Assembly (NCBI GenBank): GCA_036796255.1 | Contig: DAIRDH010000033.1 | Location: 1-36,535, forward strand | Length of the DNA stretch: 36,535 bases | From: T3Sed10-241 sp036796255 | GTDB taxonomy: Bacteria > Bacteroidota > Bacteroidia > Flavobacteriales_D > Cryomorphaceae | Reading direction: 5' to 3' | Shown here: one piece after another, positions 26,049-34,539 of the stretch | Position numbering within the stretch: the first letter of the stretch is position 1 | How the letters are laid out: every line of letters starts with the position of its first letter | The notes under the pieces: generated by a model | Told to the model about the DNA's origin: nothing | Seen by the model: the letters and a program-made list of their open reading frames with translations, nothing else | Databases searched by the model: none | Program-made: the position numbers and the translations under genes

Positions 26049-26575
26049 CCGAAACCAGAACTTACACCATCCACAAAAGCAAGAAAAGCTTGGCGGATCG
26101 TTTTATGACTGCGAGGGAAAGCCTGAGGCGAACCCTTGAAGATACTGCCCACAGGCTCGAAGTAGTAAGAGAAGTAAGCGGCGTGGAATTTCTCAATGAT
26201 GCCCGCTCAAGCGATTTGCTCTCAACCCGCGACAGCTTCAAGTGCCTGCAAAAGCCCATCGTATGGCTGGCTGCCACCACGCCCCATGAGCGCGACTATG
26301 CCCTGATTGAGAAGTACGTGAAGTACAAGATCAAGGCCATAGTGACTTACGGCAGCAATGGAGAAGACATGCGCTACAAGCTGGAAGACTTCGTTGAGAA
26401 TTTCGACGCAGGTCGCAGCCTGGAGGAGGCCGTAGTTCTGGCTTATAAGACTGCCCTGCCGGGCGATGTGGTCATTTTCTCGCCGAGCTGTGTGCCCAGC
26501 GATGATTACCGAAATTTTGCGGAGCGGGGCATGGCCTACCTCCAGTACACCAACAATTTGAAAGAGAAGAAGTGA
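26045..26575 (+). CDS. Stand-alone MurD C-terminal-like domain, copy Y (likely non-catalytic)
   Basis: A second, diverged copy of the MurD C-terminal domain, 176 residues. After a basic N-terminal stretch of about 33 residues come HRLEVV (36-41), NDARSSD (51-57), VWLAATTPHERDYA (73-86), YKIKAIVTYG and SPSCVPSDDYRNFAERG (146 on). The ND-to-SP distance is again exactly 95 residues. It keeps HRLE better than copy X, but the NDSK lysine is R54, the NDSK-motif threonine is S56, MurD K352 is H81, and MurD S422 is a proline. No Walker A motif exists. Translation is coupled to copy X (ATGA) and the stop overlaps the region where ftsW begins. Partner and role are unknown. Confidence 0.85.
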   Translation: MTETRTYTIHKSKKSLADRFMTARESLRRTLEDTAHRLEVVREVSGVEFLNDARSSDLLSTRDSFKCLQKPIVWLAATTPHERDYALIEKYVKYKIKAIVTYGSNGEDMRYKLEDFVENFDAGRSLEEAVVLAYKTALPGDVVIFSPSCVPSDDYRNFAERGMAYLQYTNNLKEKK

Positions 26576-26577
26576 AA

Positions 26578-27756
26578 ATGTTTTTTGCCAAGCACCTTCG
26601 CGGTGACAGAGTTATTTGGATGGTGTGCCTCATACTGGGCTTGCTTTCTATCCTAGCGGTGTATTCCAGCATCTCTTCGCTGGCTTATAAATATACCGAT
26701 GGCAAGACCTTTCACTATTTGGTGAAGCACGGGCTTATGCTAGCCACGGGTTTCGCCATCATGTACGGCGTGCACCTCGTCAACTACCGCTATTTTTCGC
26801 GCATGGCGCAAATTGCCATTTGGTTTTCTGTAGTACTGCTCATACTTACTTTGTTGCTGGGTGTCAACCTCAACGATGCCAGCCGCTGGTTGAAGATCCC
26901 CATCATCAACCAAAACTTTCAAACTTCCGATTTTGCCAAGATAGCGCTGATTGCCTACCTGTCTCGACTGCTCGTGGTGAAGCGGGAAGTGCTGCACGAC
27001 CTCAAGCTGGGTTTGCTGCCCTTGATGCTACCCATCGTTTTGGTATGCGGGCTTATCCTTCCGGCAAACTTCAGCACGGCTGCAATGCTCTTTGCCGTCT
27101 GCTTCATCCTGCTCTTCATTGGCGGTGTTCCCATGAAGCACCTTGGCCTCGTGCTCGGCGTGGCCGTGGCCGGGTTTGCCATGTTGATCGTACTTTCCTC
27201 AGCCGTACCCGACTTGTTGCCACGCGCCTCTACATGGAAAGCGCGTATTTTGAACTTCGAATCGGGCGATAGCGAAGCCAATTACCAGATTGAGCACGCC
27301 ATGATGGCGATAAAGTCGGGCGGTGTGCTGCCCTCGGGCCCTGGCACCGGCGATTCAAGAAATTACCTGCCACACCCGTACTCCGACATGATATACGCCT
27401 TCATCATCGAGGAGTATGGAAGCGTGATTGGCGGCTGCGGCGTAGTATTGCTTTATCTTATTTTTCTCTACCGCTGCATGAAGCTGGCCAGCACTTGCCA
27501 GCGGCCTTTTGGAACTTTTTTGGTGATAGGTCTGAGCTTGCTTATCGGCTTTCAGGCCTTCATCAATATGGGCGTGGCCGTGAATCTGCTCCCCACCACG
27601 GGTCAGCCGCTTCCATTGGTGAGCATGGGCGGTACTTCCATTTGGTTTACCTGTCTGGCCATTGGCATCATACTCAGCGTGAGCCGTTCGGTCACCGAAG
27701 GCGAGAAAGTACGCGAGAAGAAACCCACTAAATCCAAGTCATATGCAGTCGCCTAG
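26578..27756 (+). CDS. ftsW: Septal peptidoglycan glycosyltransferase FtsW
   Basis: FtsW is the SEDS-family polymerase that works with FtsI at the septum. It has 392 residues from the ATG at 26578; a GTG two codons earlier (26572) is an alternative start. About ten transmembrane helices can be seen. Family signatures include GVNLNDASRWL, SDFAKIALI, the extracellular loop GPGTGDSRNYLPHPYSD with FIIEEYG, and late NLLPTTGQPLPLVSMGG. It starts against the end of copy Y and overlaps murG by 14 bases. Confidence 0.95.
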   Translation: MFFAKHLRGDRVIWMVCLILGLLSILAVYSSISSLAYKYTDGKTFHYLVKHGLMLATGFAIMYGVHLVNYRYFSRMAQIAIWFSVVLLILTLLLGVNLNDASRWLKIPIINQNFQTSDFAKIALIAYLSRLLVVKREVLHDLKLGLLPLMLPIVLVCGLILPANFSTAAMLFAVCFILLFIGGVPMKHLGLVLGVAVAGFAMLIVLSSAVPDLLPRASTWKARILNFESGDSEANYQIEHAMMAIKSGGVLPSGPGTGDSRNYLPHPYSDMIYAFIIEEYGSVIGGCGVVLLYLIFLYRCMKLASTCQRPFGTFLVIGLSLLIGFQAFINMGVAVNLLPTTGQPLPLVSMGGTSIWFTCLAIGIILSVSRSVTEGEKVREKKPTKSKSYAVA

Positions 27757-28855
27757 GGTCATCATAAGCGGAGGCGGTACCGGAGGCCACGTGTTTCCGG
27801 CCATTGCGATAGCAGATGCCATAAAGCAGCTGCGCCCCAATGCGGAATTGCTTTTCGTAGGGGCGCAAGGGCGGCTTGAGATGGAGCGCGTACCAGCGGC
27901 TGGATACAAAATTGAAGGCTTGTGGATCAGTGGCTTTCAGCGCAGCCTTTCGGCAAAGAATCTTTCGTTTCCGTTAAAAGTGATTTCGAGCCTGTGGCGC
28001 GCCAGGGCCATCGTGAGAAAATTTAAGGCCGATGTCGCCGTTGGCGTGGGAGGCTATGCCTCAGGGCCGCTGCTCAAGATGGCATCGGCGAGTGGGGTGC
28101 CCACCCTGATTCAGGAGCAGAATTCGTTTCCCGGCGTTACCAACCGCTTGCTTGCGCAAAAAGTGCACAAGGTATGTGTGGCCTATTCCGGCATGGAGCG
28201 CTGGTTTCCAAAAGACAAAATTGTGCTCACGGGCAATCCTGTGCGCCAGGCAGTCACCGAGACTGAAGGCAAGAAGCCCGAAGCCGCAGTCTATTTTTCA
28301 CTAAAGTCTGATTTGCCCACCGTACTCGTCATTGGCGGAAGCCTGGGAGCACGCACCATCAATCAAAGCATTCAGGCGGCATTGCCACACGTTGCCGAGA
28401 AGGGTTATCAGCTCATTTGGCAAACGGGCAAGCTCTACAATGAGGATGCAGCGCGGGCAGTGTCGTCAATGAACGAAGCCAAAATCAAGCAATTCGCCTT
28501 TATCGAGCGCATGGACCTGGCCTACGCCATGGCCGATGTTGTGGTGTCGCGTGCAGGTGCCATTTCGGTATCAGAGCTCTGCCTTGCGGGCAAGCCCACC
28601 ATATTCGTGCCTTCGCCCAATGTGGCTGAAGACCACCAGACCAAAAACGCCATGGCCCTCGTGGACAAGGATGCTGCCGTGCTCGTACGGGACGTGGATG
28701 CCCGCAATGATTTGTCGGCGGCGGTCGATGCCCTGCTCAATGACGAAGCGAGGCGCAAGACCCTGAGTGAAAACATTTCGAAGCTGGCCTACAGAGATGC
28801 GGCCACGCTCATAGCCCATGAAGTACTAAAACTAGCCGAGCAGCGGAAGCAATGA
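27743..28855 (+). CDS. murG: UDP-GlcNAc:lipid I N-acetylglucosaminyltransferase MurG
   Basis: MurG converts lipid I to lipid II on the cytoplasmic face of the membrane. The 370 residues form the usual two Rossmann-like domains. The N-terminal glycine loop GGGTGGH is at 10-16, followed by GVGGYASGPLL, EQNSFPGVTNRLLA, the middle GGSLGAR, and the donor-site segments ISRAGA-like VVSRAGAISVSEL and EDHQTKNA. The ATG at 27743 lies inside the end of ftsW. murC overlaps the end by four bases. Confidence 0.96.
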   Translation: MQSPRVIISGGGTGGHVFPAIAIADAIKQLRPNAELLFVGAQGRLEMERVPAAGYKIEGLWISGFQRSLSAKNLSFPLKVISSLWRARAIVRKFKADVAVGVGGYASGPLLKMASASGVPTLIQEQNSFPGVTNRLLAQKVHKVCVAYSGMERWFPKDKIVLTGNPVRQAVTETEGKKPEAAVYFSLKSDLPTVLVIGGSLGARTINQSIQAALPHVAEKGYQLIWQTGKLYNEDAARAVSSMNEAKIKQFAFIERMDLAYAMADVVVSRAGAISVSELCLAGKPTIFVPSPNVAEDHQTKNAMALVDKDAAVLVRDVDARNDLSAAVDALLNDEARRKTLSENISKLAYRDAATLIAHEVLKLAEQRKQ

Positions 28856-30231
28856 AATTGACCGATATACATAGCGCTTATTTTGTGGGCATTGGCGGCA
28901 TCGGCATGAGTGCCATTGCGCGTTACTTCAATGCGCTAGGTATTCGCGTGGCCGGTTATGACAAGGTGCGCAGTGCGCTTTGCGAAGCCCTCGAAAGCGA
29001 AGGCATGGACATTGTGTACCGCGACGACGCAGACGCCATTGCATCCTGGTTTCTCGATACGCCCATGCAGCATGCGCTCGTGGTGTACACCCCAGCCATA
29101 CCCAGGAAGCATCCAGGATTAAACTTCCTGCAGCAAGGGGGATACGAAGTGCTGAAGCGCGCAGAAGTGCTCGGCGTGATCACCGCCGGCAAAACTTGTG
29201 TTGCCATAGCGGGTACGCATGGTAAAACTTCCACTTCGGCGCTGGTGGCCCACATGCTCACTCAGGGCGGTGTGCCCTGCAACGCTTTTCTCGGAGGCAT
29301 CGCCAGCAACTTCAACAGCAATGTAGTGATAGCCGCTGATAGCGATATCGTAGTGGTGGAAGCCGATGAGTACGACCGTTCTTTCCTTAAGCTTTCGCCA
29401 AATGTGGCGGTGATCACTTCCGTGGAAGCCGACCACCTCGACATTTATGGCAATGGTGCCTCCTTGAAGGCTGCCTTCAATGAATTTGCGGCTTTGCTGC
29501 CGGAGGGTGGCAAGCTCTTTTGCCGAAAAGGCATCGAAATGGAGGTGATCGCTGAAACCTACACCTACGGCATTGACCCTGAAGCCGACATCACCGCATC
29601 AGATGTGGAAGTGCGCGATGGATATTTCACTTTCGAAGCTGCCGATTTTGGCGAAAGCCTGGGCCGCATGACATGGAGCTTTCCCGGAAGGCACAACATT
29701 GAAAATGCGCTTGCCGCCATTGGTATCGCGCTGCATTTTGGCCTTGACAAGGCCCAGATCGCCGAGGGGCTGGCCACATTTACGGGAGTGAAGCGCCGCT
29801 TCGAAACCCACATACGCCGCCCCGATTGCGTCTACATCGATGACTACGCCCATCATCCTACAGAGCTCAAGGCTTGCATAGGATCGGCGAGAGAGCTATA
29901 CCCCAACAAGCGCCTCACCGGGGTGTTTCAACCGCATTTGTACAGCCGCACCCGCGACTTTGGCGATGACTTCGCCCGCAGCCTGGAAGACCTGAACGAA
30001 TTGCTGCTGCTGGAAATATACCCCGCCCGCGAAGAGCCCATTCCGGGAATAGACGGTGACTGGCTACTTAATAAAGTACAGCTGGTGAATAAAAAGTTGT
30101 GCAGCAAGGACAAACTGGTCAATGAAGTTCTCAGATTAGCGCCTGAAGTGCTCCTTACCATGGGAGCCGGTGATATTGATGCATTTATAGAACCGCTAAA
30201 AAACGCACTCCAGGATGAGAAAGATGAATAA
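28852..30231 (+). CDS. murC: UDP-N-acetylmuramate:L-alanine ligase MurC
   Basis: MurC attaches the first amino acid, L-alanine, to UDP-MurNAc with ATP. The 459 residues begin with the UDP-binding GIGGIGMSAIA (13-23), carry the ATPase loop GTHGKTST at 121-128, and have EADEYDRSFL, then HNIENALAAIGIA and DDYAHHPTELKA in the last domain. Length is normal. Translation is coupled to murG (ATGA) and the ftsQ start is nested in its last 17 bases. Confidence 0.96.
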   Translation: MKLTDIHSAYFVGIGGIGMSAIARYFNALGIRVAGYDKVRSALCEALESEGMDIVYRDDADAIASWFLDTPMQHALVVYTPAIPRKHPGLNFLQQGGYEVLKRAEVLGVITAGKTCVAIAGTHGKTSTSALVAHMLTQGGVPCNAFLGGIASNFNSNVVIAADSDIVVVEADEYDRSFLKLSPNVAVITSVEADHLDIYGNGASLKAAFNEFAALLPEGGKLFCRKGIEMEVIAETYTYGIDPEADITASDVEVRDGYFTFEAADFGESLGRMTWSFPGRHNIENALAAIGIALHFGLDKAQIAEGLATFTGVKRRFETHIRRPDCVYIDDYAHHPTELKACIGSARELYPNKRLTGVFQPHLYSRTRDFGDDFARSLEDLNELLLLEIYPAREEPIPGIDGDWLLNKVQLVNKKLCSKDKLVNEVLRLAPEVLLTMGAGDIDAFIEPLKNALQDEKDE

Positions 30232-31000
30232 AGTGCTCCGCCTTTCGCTGCTTGTACTCGGTGCTGCCGGTATCATGGTGCTTTTGGGCTTCGTGGGTAG
30301 CCTTCGCTCTACCACGGTGTGCGAAGCGCTGGATGTGGCCTATGCCGGCCCCGGCCTTGGGCTCGTTACCGAACTTGAGCTGCGCGAAACTGCCGAGGTG
30401 GATGGGAAAGTGCCCGTGGGAATGCTCCTGGGCACCATTGATACGCGAAATATTGAGCAGGCCATTCGCGCCCTGCCCCATGTGAAAGATGCCGTGGTTT
30501 ACAAAACGATAGACCGCAAGCTGATTCTCGAAGTAGAAGAGCGCAAGCCCATGCTACGCCTGATGGACAAGAACGGCATGAGTGCCTGGATGGACGAAGA
30601 TGGCCACCTGTTGCCGCTGTCCAGCCACACCTCATTGCGCCTGCCGGTGGTGTCGGGCGCATTCCAACTGAAGCCTGAGGCTGTAAATGGCCGCTGGCAC
30701 GTGACGGATGAGCGCCTGAACGCAGGCATTTATGCGAGCCACCTTTACGCCAGGCAGCTCCATGGCAACGCCCTATGGACGGCCCAATTGCAGCATACTG
30801 AATACACTGCTGAGGGCGAATTCATAGCCCATCCGCAAGTGGGAAACCATAGCATACACTTCGGCGATGCCTCCAGGCTCGGGGAGAAGTTTGCCACGCT
30901 CGAAATTTTTTACCGTGAGGGAATGGACGCATCCCGATGGAACAAGTACAGTACTATAAACCTGAAATTCAAAGATCAAATTGTTTGCACAAAAAAGTAA
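30215..31000 (+). CDS. ftsQ: Cell division protein FtsQ
   Basis: A bitopic membrane protein of 261 residues with a short cytoplasmic N-terminus, one transmembrane helix (about 7-30) and a periplasmic part with a POTRA-like start (IDTRNIEQAIRALPHVKDAVV) and a beta domain. Position between murC and ftsA identifies FtsQ, the hub that links FtsL/FtsB to the divisome. Sequence conservation is low, as usual in this family. An ATG nine bases downstream (30224) is an equally possible start. ftsA begins four bases after the stop. Confidence 0.88.
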   Translation: MRKMNKVLRLSLLVLGAAGIMVLLGFVGSLRSTTVCEALDVAYAGPGLGLVTELELRETAEVDGKVPVGMLLGTIDTRNIEQAIRALPHVKDAVVYKTIDRKLILEVEERKPMLRLMDKNGMSAWMDEDGHLLPLSSHTSLRLPVVSGAFQLKPEAVNGRWHVTDERLNAGIYASHLYARQLHGNALWTAQLQHTEYTAEGEFIAHPQVGNHSIHFGDASRLGEKFATLEIFYREGMDASRWNKYSTINLKFKDQIVCTKK

Positions 31001-31004
31001 TGCC

Positions 31005-32291
31005 ATGAACGAACCGGAAATCATCGTAGGACTCGATATCGGAACCACCAAGATAGCCTGCATCGTGGGCCGTATCAACGAGTTTGGAAAAGTAGAAATC
31101 ATTGGCATGGGCCGCTCCGACTCACTCGGTGTGCGCAATGGCGTGGTGAGCAATATTCACCAAACGGTCGACTCGATCAAGCGCGCTGTTGAAATAGCCA
31201 CTGAAAAGGCAGGCGTTGAAATCAACGAAGTGCTTGTGGGCATTGCCGGGCAGCACATTCGCAGCTTGCAGCACCGCGGCATGCTGACGCGAAAAGTGAA
31301 AGACATGGATGAGGAAATCGCCCAGAAGGACATCGACGACCTGATTGAAGACATGAACCAGCTCGTGATGCAGCCAGGTGAGGAAATCATCCATGTGCTT
31401 CCGCAAGAGTACATTGTAGACAGCGAGCATGGCATCAAAGATCCTATCGGCCACGCAGGTGTGAGGCTCGAAGCCAATTTTCACATCATCACCGGCAAGG
31501 TGAATGCCGTGCGCAACATTTACAAAAGTGTGAGCAAGGCCGATCTTCACGTTACCAAGCTCGTGCTCGAGCCGCTGGCCTCCGCCGATGCGGTGCTCAG
31601 CCACGAAGAGAAGGAAGCGGGCGTGGTGCTTGTGGATATCGGCGGTGGTACTACCGACATCGCACTCTTTCAGGACGGCATCATCAGGCATACCGCTGTG
31701 ATTCCATTTGGTGGAAACATCATTACGGACGATATCGCGGCCGGATGCAGTATTTTGCGGAAGCATGCAGAGCAACTCAAGGTAAAATTTGGGTCGGCGC
31801 TGAGCTCCGAGAGCATGGAAAACCAAATCGTGTGCATACCCGGTTTCAGCGGAAGGGATCCCAAAGAGATTTCGGTGCGCAACCTTTCCAACATCATTCA
31901 GGCGCGCACAGAAGAGATCATGGAGCAGGTGATTTACGAAATCAAAAGCTCCGGATACGAGAAGCGCCTTATTGCCGGCCTTGTGCTCACGGGTGGTGGC
32001 TCGCAATTGAAGAATTTGCCCCAGCTGGTGGAATACCTCACAGGTTATGAAACCCGCATAGGCTACCCCAACGAGCACCTGGGGAAAGACAATGAGGAAA
32101 TGCTTTCAAGCCCCATGTACGCCACCGGTATAGGACTCGTGCTGAAAGGCCATGAGCTGAACCAAAAAGAGAAACGCAACATGCCGAAGAAACGCGGCTC
32201 GGGAATACGCACGAGCAGCAAAGAGAAAATGGGCCTATTTGATACCATCATTTCAAAGGGCCAGGCTTTCTTCGACGACGACGATATTTAA
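31005..32291 (+). CDS. ftsA: Cell division protein FtsA
   Basis: An actin-like ATPase that anchors FtsZ filaments to the membrane. The ATG at 31005 gives 428 residues and places the first phosphate loop GLDIGTTK at 9-16; a longer frame from a TTG inside ftsQ is not needed. The second phosphate loop LVDIGGGTTDIALF and adenosine motif VLTGGGSQLKNL are present. The C-terminus, GLFDTIISKGQAFFDDDDI, looks like an amphipathic membrane-targeting helix with an unusual acidic end. ftsZ follows after 39 bases. Confidence 0.95.
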   Translation: MNEPEIIVGLDIGTTKIACIVGRINEFGKVEIIGMGRSDSLGVRNGVVSNIHQTVDSIKRAVEIATEKAGVEINEVLVGIAGQHIRSLQHRGMLTRKVKDMDEEIAQKDIDDLIEDMNQLVMQPGEEIIHVLPQEYIVDSEHGIKDPIGHAGVRLEANFHIITGKVNAVRNIYKSVSKADLHVTKLVLEPLASADAVLSHEEKEAGVVLVDIGGGTTDIALFQDGIIRHTAVIPFGGNIITDDIAAGCSILRKHAEQLKVKFGSALSSESMENQIVCIPGFSGRDPKEISVRNLSNIIQARTEEIMEQVIYEIKSSGYEKRLIAGLVLTGGGSQLKNLPQLVEYLTGYETRIGYPNEHLGKDNEEMLSSPMYATGIGLVLKGHELNQKEKRNMPKKRGSGIRTSSKEKMGLFDTIISKGQAFFDDDDI

Positions 32292-32330
32292 TCCAATTTC
32301 ATTCCAATTAAACTCCAAAAATCCAATATT

Positions 32331-33986
32331 ATGCAGTTCGATTTGCCAAAAGACCAATCTTCCATCATCAAGGTGATTGGCGTTGGTGGTGGCGGTAGCA
32401 ATGCCGTGAACCACATGTATGAGCTGGGAATAGAAGGTGTAGACTTTATAGTTTGCAATACCGATTCCCAGGCCCTTGACATTAGCCCGGTTCCTGTAAA
32501 GGTACAGTTGGGACAGAGCCTTACCGAAGGCCGTGGCGCAGGTTCAATCCCCGATGTGGGCAAGAATGCTGCCATTGAAAACATTGACGACATCCAGGAA
32601 ATCCTCGCCAAGCGCACCACCATGGTGTTTGTGACGGCGGGTATGGGTGGAGGTACCGGTACCGGTGCTGCCCCAGTGATCGCGAAAGCGGCCAAGGACA
32701 TGGGCATACTCACCGTGGGTATCGTGACCATTCCATTCACCTTTGAGGGCAGCAAGCGCATGAAGCAAGCCGAAGAAGGCTTGAAGGAAATGCGTGCTTC
32801 TGTTGACACCTTGCTGGTGATCAAGAACGATAAACTTCGCCAGATACATGGCAACCTCTCGCTGAAGCACGCATTTGCGGAAGCGGACAACATACTCGCA
32901 ACTGCCGCCAAAGGCATTGCAGAATTGATCTCAGTGACCGGCGCCATCAATGTCGACATGAACGATGTGAACACCGTAATGAAAGACAGCGGCGTCGCCA
33001 TCATGGGTCAGGCCACTGCCGAAGGTGAAAACCGTGCCATTCAGGCCGCTACTGAAGCCCTCGAGTCGCCATTGCTCAATGACAATGACATAGAAGGTGC
33101 CAAGTACATTTTGCTCAACATCACTTACGGCAACAAGGAAGTGATGATGGACGAGATTTCAGACATTACCGATTACATCCAGAACGCTGCCGGTAGCAGT
33201 GCCGATGTGATCTGGGGCCATGGCATGGATGCATCACTCGGCGAGAAAATCAGCGTAACCATCATTGCGACAGGCTTTAAAATCATGCCTGAAACTGGTT
33301 TTGAACTCGAAACGCCTGTGCGCCACAAGCTCGATATAGAGCCACAAGAAAAGAAGCGCGTTGCGATTTCTGAGCCGGTTTCGAATCCCGTGGCCGACAA
33401 GGAGCCCTACCTGAAAGATGAAAGCCCAATGGTGGCTGCAGAGCCACCAGCGAGGCCTGAGCCCCTTGTTCAGAAATTTGACCTCTTTGAGCCTACCGAG
33501 AATGAGCAGCCCGAAGCCCCGCGCTCAGCGGCCCAAACCGAAAGCGAGACCAGCAATTACCGTCAGGAGCGCGAAAGCGAGCCTGTGGAGAAGCAAATTT
33601 TCACTCTGAACGATCAGGACGACGATACCCGTTATGAAGACGAGCCTCAACATGAAAGCAGGTACACTTCATCTATGCACGACAATGCGAGCAGAAACGA
33701 AGAAGAGCTCGCAAAGCGCGTGAACGGTGAAGTGGTAACCCAACTCAACAGGGAGCGCTTGCGCAACCTGCGCGAGATGAGCGACCGCATCAAAAGCCCT
33801 GAAGGCTTGAGCGAATTGGAAAAAGAGCCGGCTTACAAGCGCCGCAAAGTGCAACTTGACAATGTGCCGCACAGCAGCGAGAGCCAGGTATCGCGCTACA
33901 CCCTCACCGAGGAGCGCGATGAGGACGGCGAGCGCAGGATCGAATTGAGGCCCAACAACTCTTACCTTCACGACAATGTGGATTAA
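32331..33986 (+). CDS. ftsZ: Cell division protein FtsZ with long charged C-terminal tail
   Basis: Tubulin-like GTPase that forms the Z ring. The core (about 1-325) has the glycine loop GVGGGGSNAVN (17-27), the tubulin signature GGGTGTG (106-112), and the T7 loop motif NVDMNDVNTVM. Beyond the core lie about 225 residues, rich in E, R, P and S, ending LRPNNSYLHDNVD, probably the conserved partner-binding peptide. Total length is 551 residues against 383 in E. coli; long linkers are known in Bacteroidota. It is the last essential division gene here, and a separate promoter follows. Confidence 0.95.
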   Translation: MQFDLPKDQSSIIKVIGVGGGGSNAVNHMYELGIEGVDFIVCNTDSQALDISPVPVKVQLGQSLTEGRGAGSIPDVGKNAAIENIDDIQEILAKRTTMVFVTAGMGGGTGTGAAPVIAKAAKDMGILTVGIVTIPFTFEGSKRMKQAEEGLKEMRASVDTLLVIKNDKLRQIHGNLSLKHAFAEADNILATAAKGIAELISVTGAINVDMNDVNTVMKDSGVAIMGQATAEGENRAIQAATEALESPLLNDNDIEGAKYILLNITYGNKEVMMDEISDITDYIQNAAGSSADVIWGHGMDASLGEKISVTIIATGFKIMPETGFELETPVRHKLDIEPQEKKRVAISEPVSNPVADKEPYLKDESPMVAAEPPARPEPLVQKFDLFEPTENEQPEAPRSAAQTESETSNYRQERESEPVEKQIFTLNDQDDDTRYEDEPQHESRYTSSMHDNASRNEEELAKRVNGEVVTQLNRERLRNLREMSDRIKSPEGLSELEKEPAYKRRKVQLDNVPHSSESQVSRYTLTEERDEDGERRIELRPNNSYLHDNVD

Positions 33987-34006
33987 GGCTTGCCGGGTCA
34001 ATGTGC

Positions 34007-34014
34007 TATCTTTG
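34007..34014 (+). promoter_or_regulatory. Predicted -7 element for the yqeY-like gene
   Basis: TATCTTTG matches TAnnTTTG and lies 18 bases before the ATG. The nearest TTG upstream (33990-33992) is only 14 bases away, shorter than usual, so the -33 part is uncertain. Confidence 0.5.
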
Positions 34015-34032
34015 TGACCTAAATTGAAAGAT

Positions 34033-34479
34033 ATGTCACTCACGGATAAGATCAACGAGGGTATCAAAGATGCCATGCGCGCGCGCGAAAAAGACAAACT
34101 CGAAGCACTCAGGGCGGTGAAAGCGGCCCTCTTGCTCGAGGGAACCAAAGGCGGCGAGAAGGAAATTTCTGAAGCCACAGAGATGCAGATTTTGATGCGC
34201 CTGCACAAGCAGCGCAAGGAATCGGCAGATATCTATACGGCGCAGGGAAGGCCTGAGCTCGCGGCTGAGGAAACGTTTCAGGCGGGCGTCATTGAAGCCT
34301 ATTTGCCAAAGCAAATGAGCGAAGCCGAAGTGAACGATGCCATCGCAGCCATCATTGCCGAAACCGGTGCCCAGGGCATGAAAGACATGGGCAAGGTGAT
34401 GGGTCAGGCCACAGCCAAAATGGCGGGCAAGGCCGATTCAAAAATGATCGCTGCCAAGGTAAAGCAATTGCTTGCCTGA
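34033..34479 (+). CDS. GatB/YqeY domain-containing protein
   Basis: A 148-residue protein of the YqeY family, related to the C-terminal tRNA-binding helical domain of the GatB subunit of the tRNA amidotransferase. Typical segments are KINEGIKDAMRAREKDKLEALR at the start (split by eye), EAYLPKQMSE in the middle and MGKVMGQATAKMAGKADSKMI near the end. The function is not established; tRNA or aminoacyl-tRNA interaction is suggested by the domain. The ATG at 34033 is preferred over a TTG three codons upstream. It follows ftsZ but has its own -7 element, and a strong terminator follows. Confidence 0.9.
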   Translation: MSLTDKINEGIKDAMRAREKDKLEALRAVKAALLLEGTKGGEKEISEATEMQILMRLHKQRKESADIYTAQGRPELAAEETFQAGVIEAYLPKQMSEAEVNDAIAAIIAETGAQGMKDMGKVMGQATAKMAGKADSKMIAAKVKQLLA

Positions 34480-34506
34480 GTTTAAAAATTGGATTTTTTG
34501 GAGTTG

Positions 34507-34535
34507 AAAAGGGAGGTGGGAACCTCCCTTTTTTT
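34507..34535. terminator. Bidirectional intrinsic terminator between yqeY-like gene and dus
   Basis: AAAAGGGAGGT (34507-34517) and ACCTCCCTTTT (34522-34532) form a perfect 11-bp stem around the loop GGGA, followed by a run of seven T. The A-rich left side lets it act on the convergent minus-strand gene as well. Confidence 0.9.
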
Positions 34536-34539
34536 GGCT

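Noticed and set aside
31122..32078. A 318-codon open frame on the minus strand
   Set aside because: Antisense to ftsA, with no promoter or family likeness; explained by the codon bias of ftsA.
32288..33004. A 238-codon open frame on the minus strand
   Set aside because: Antisense to ftsZ, dominated by serine, methionine and proline as expected from reverse reading.
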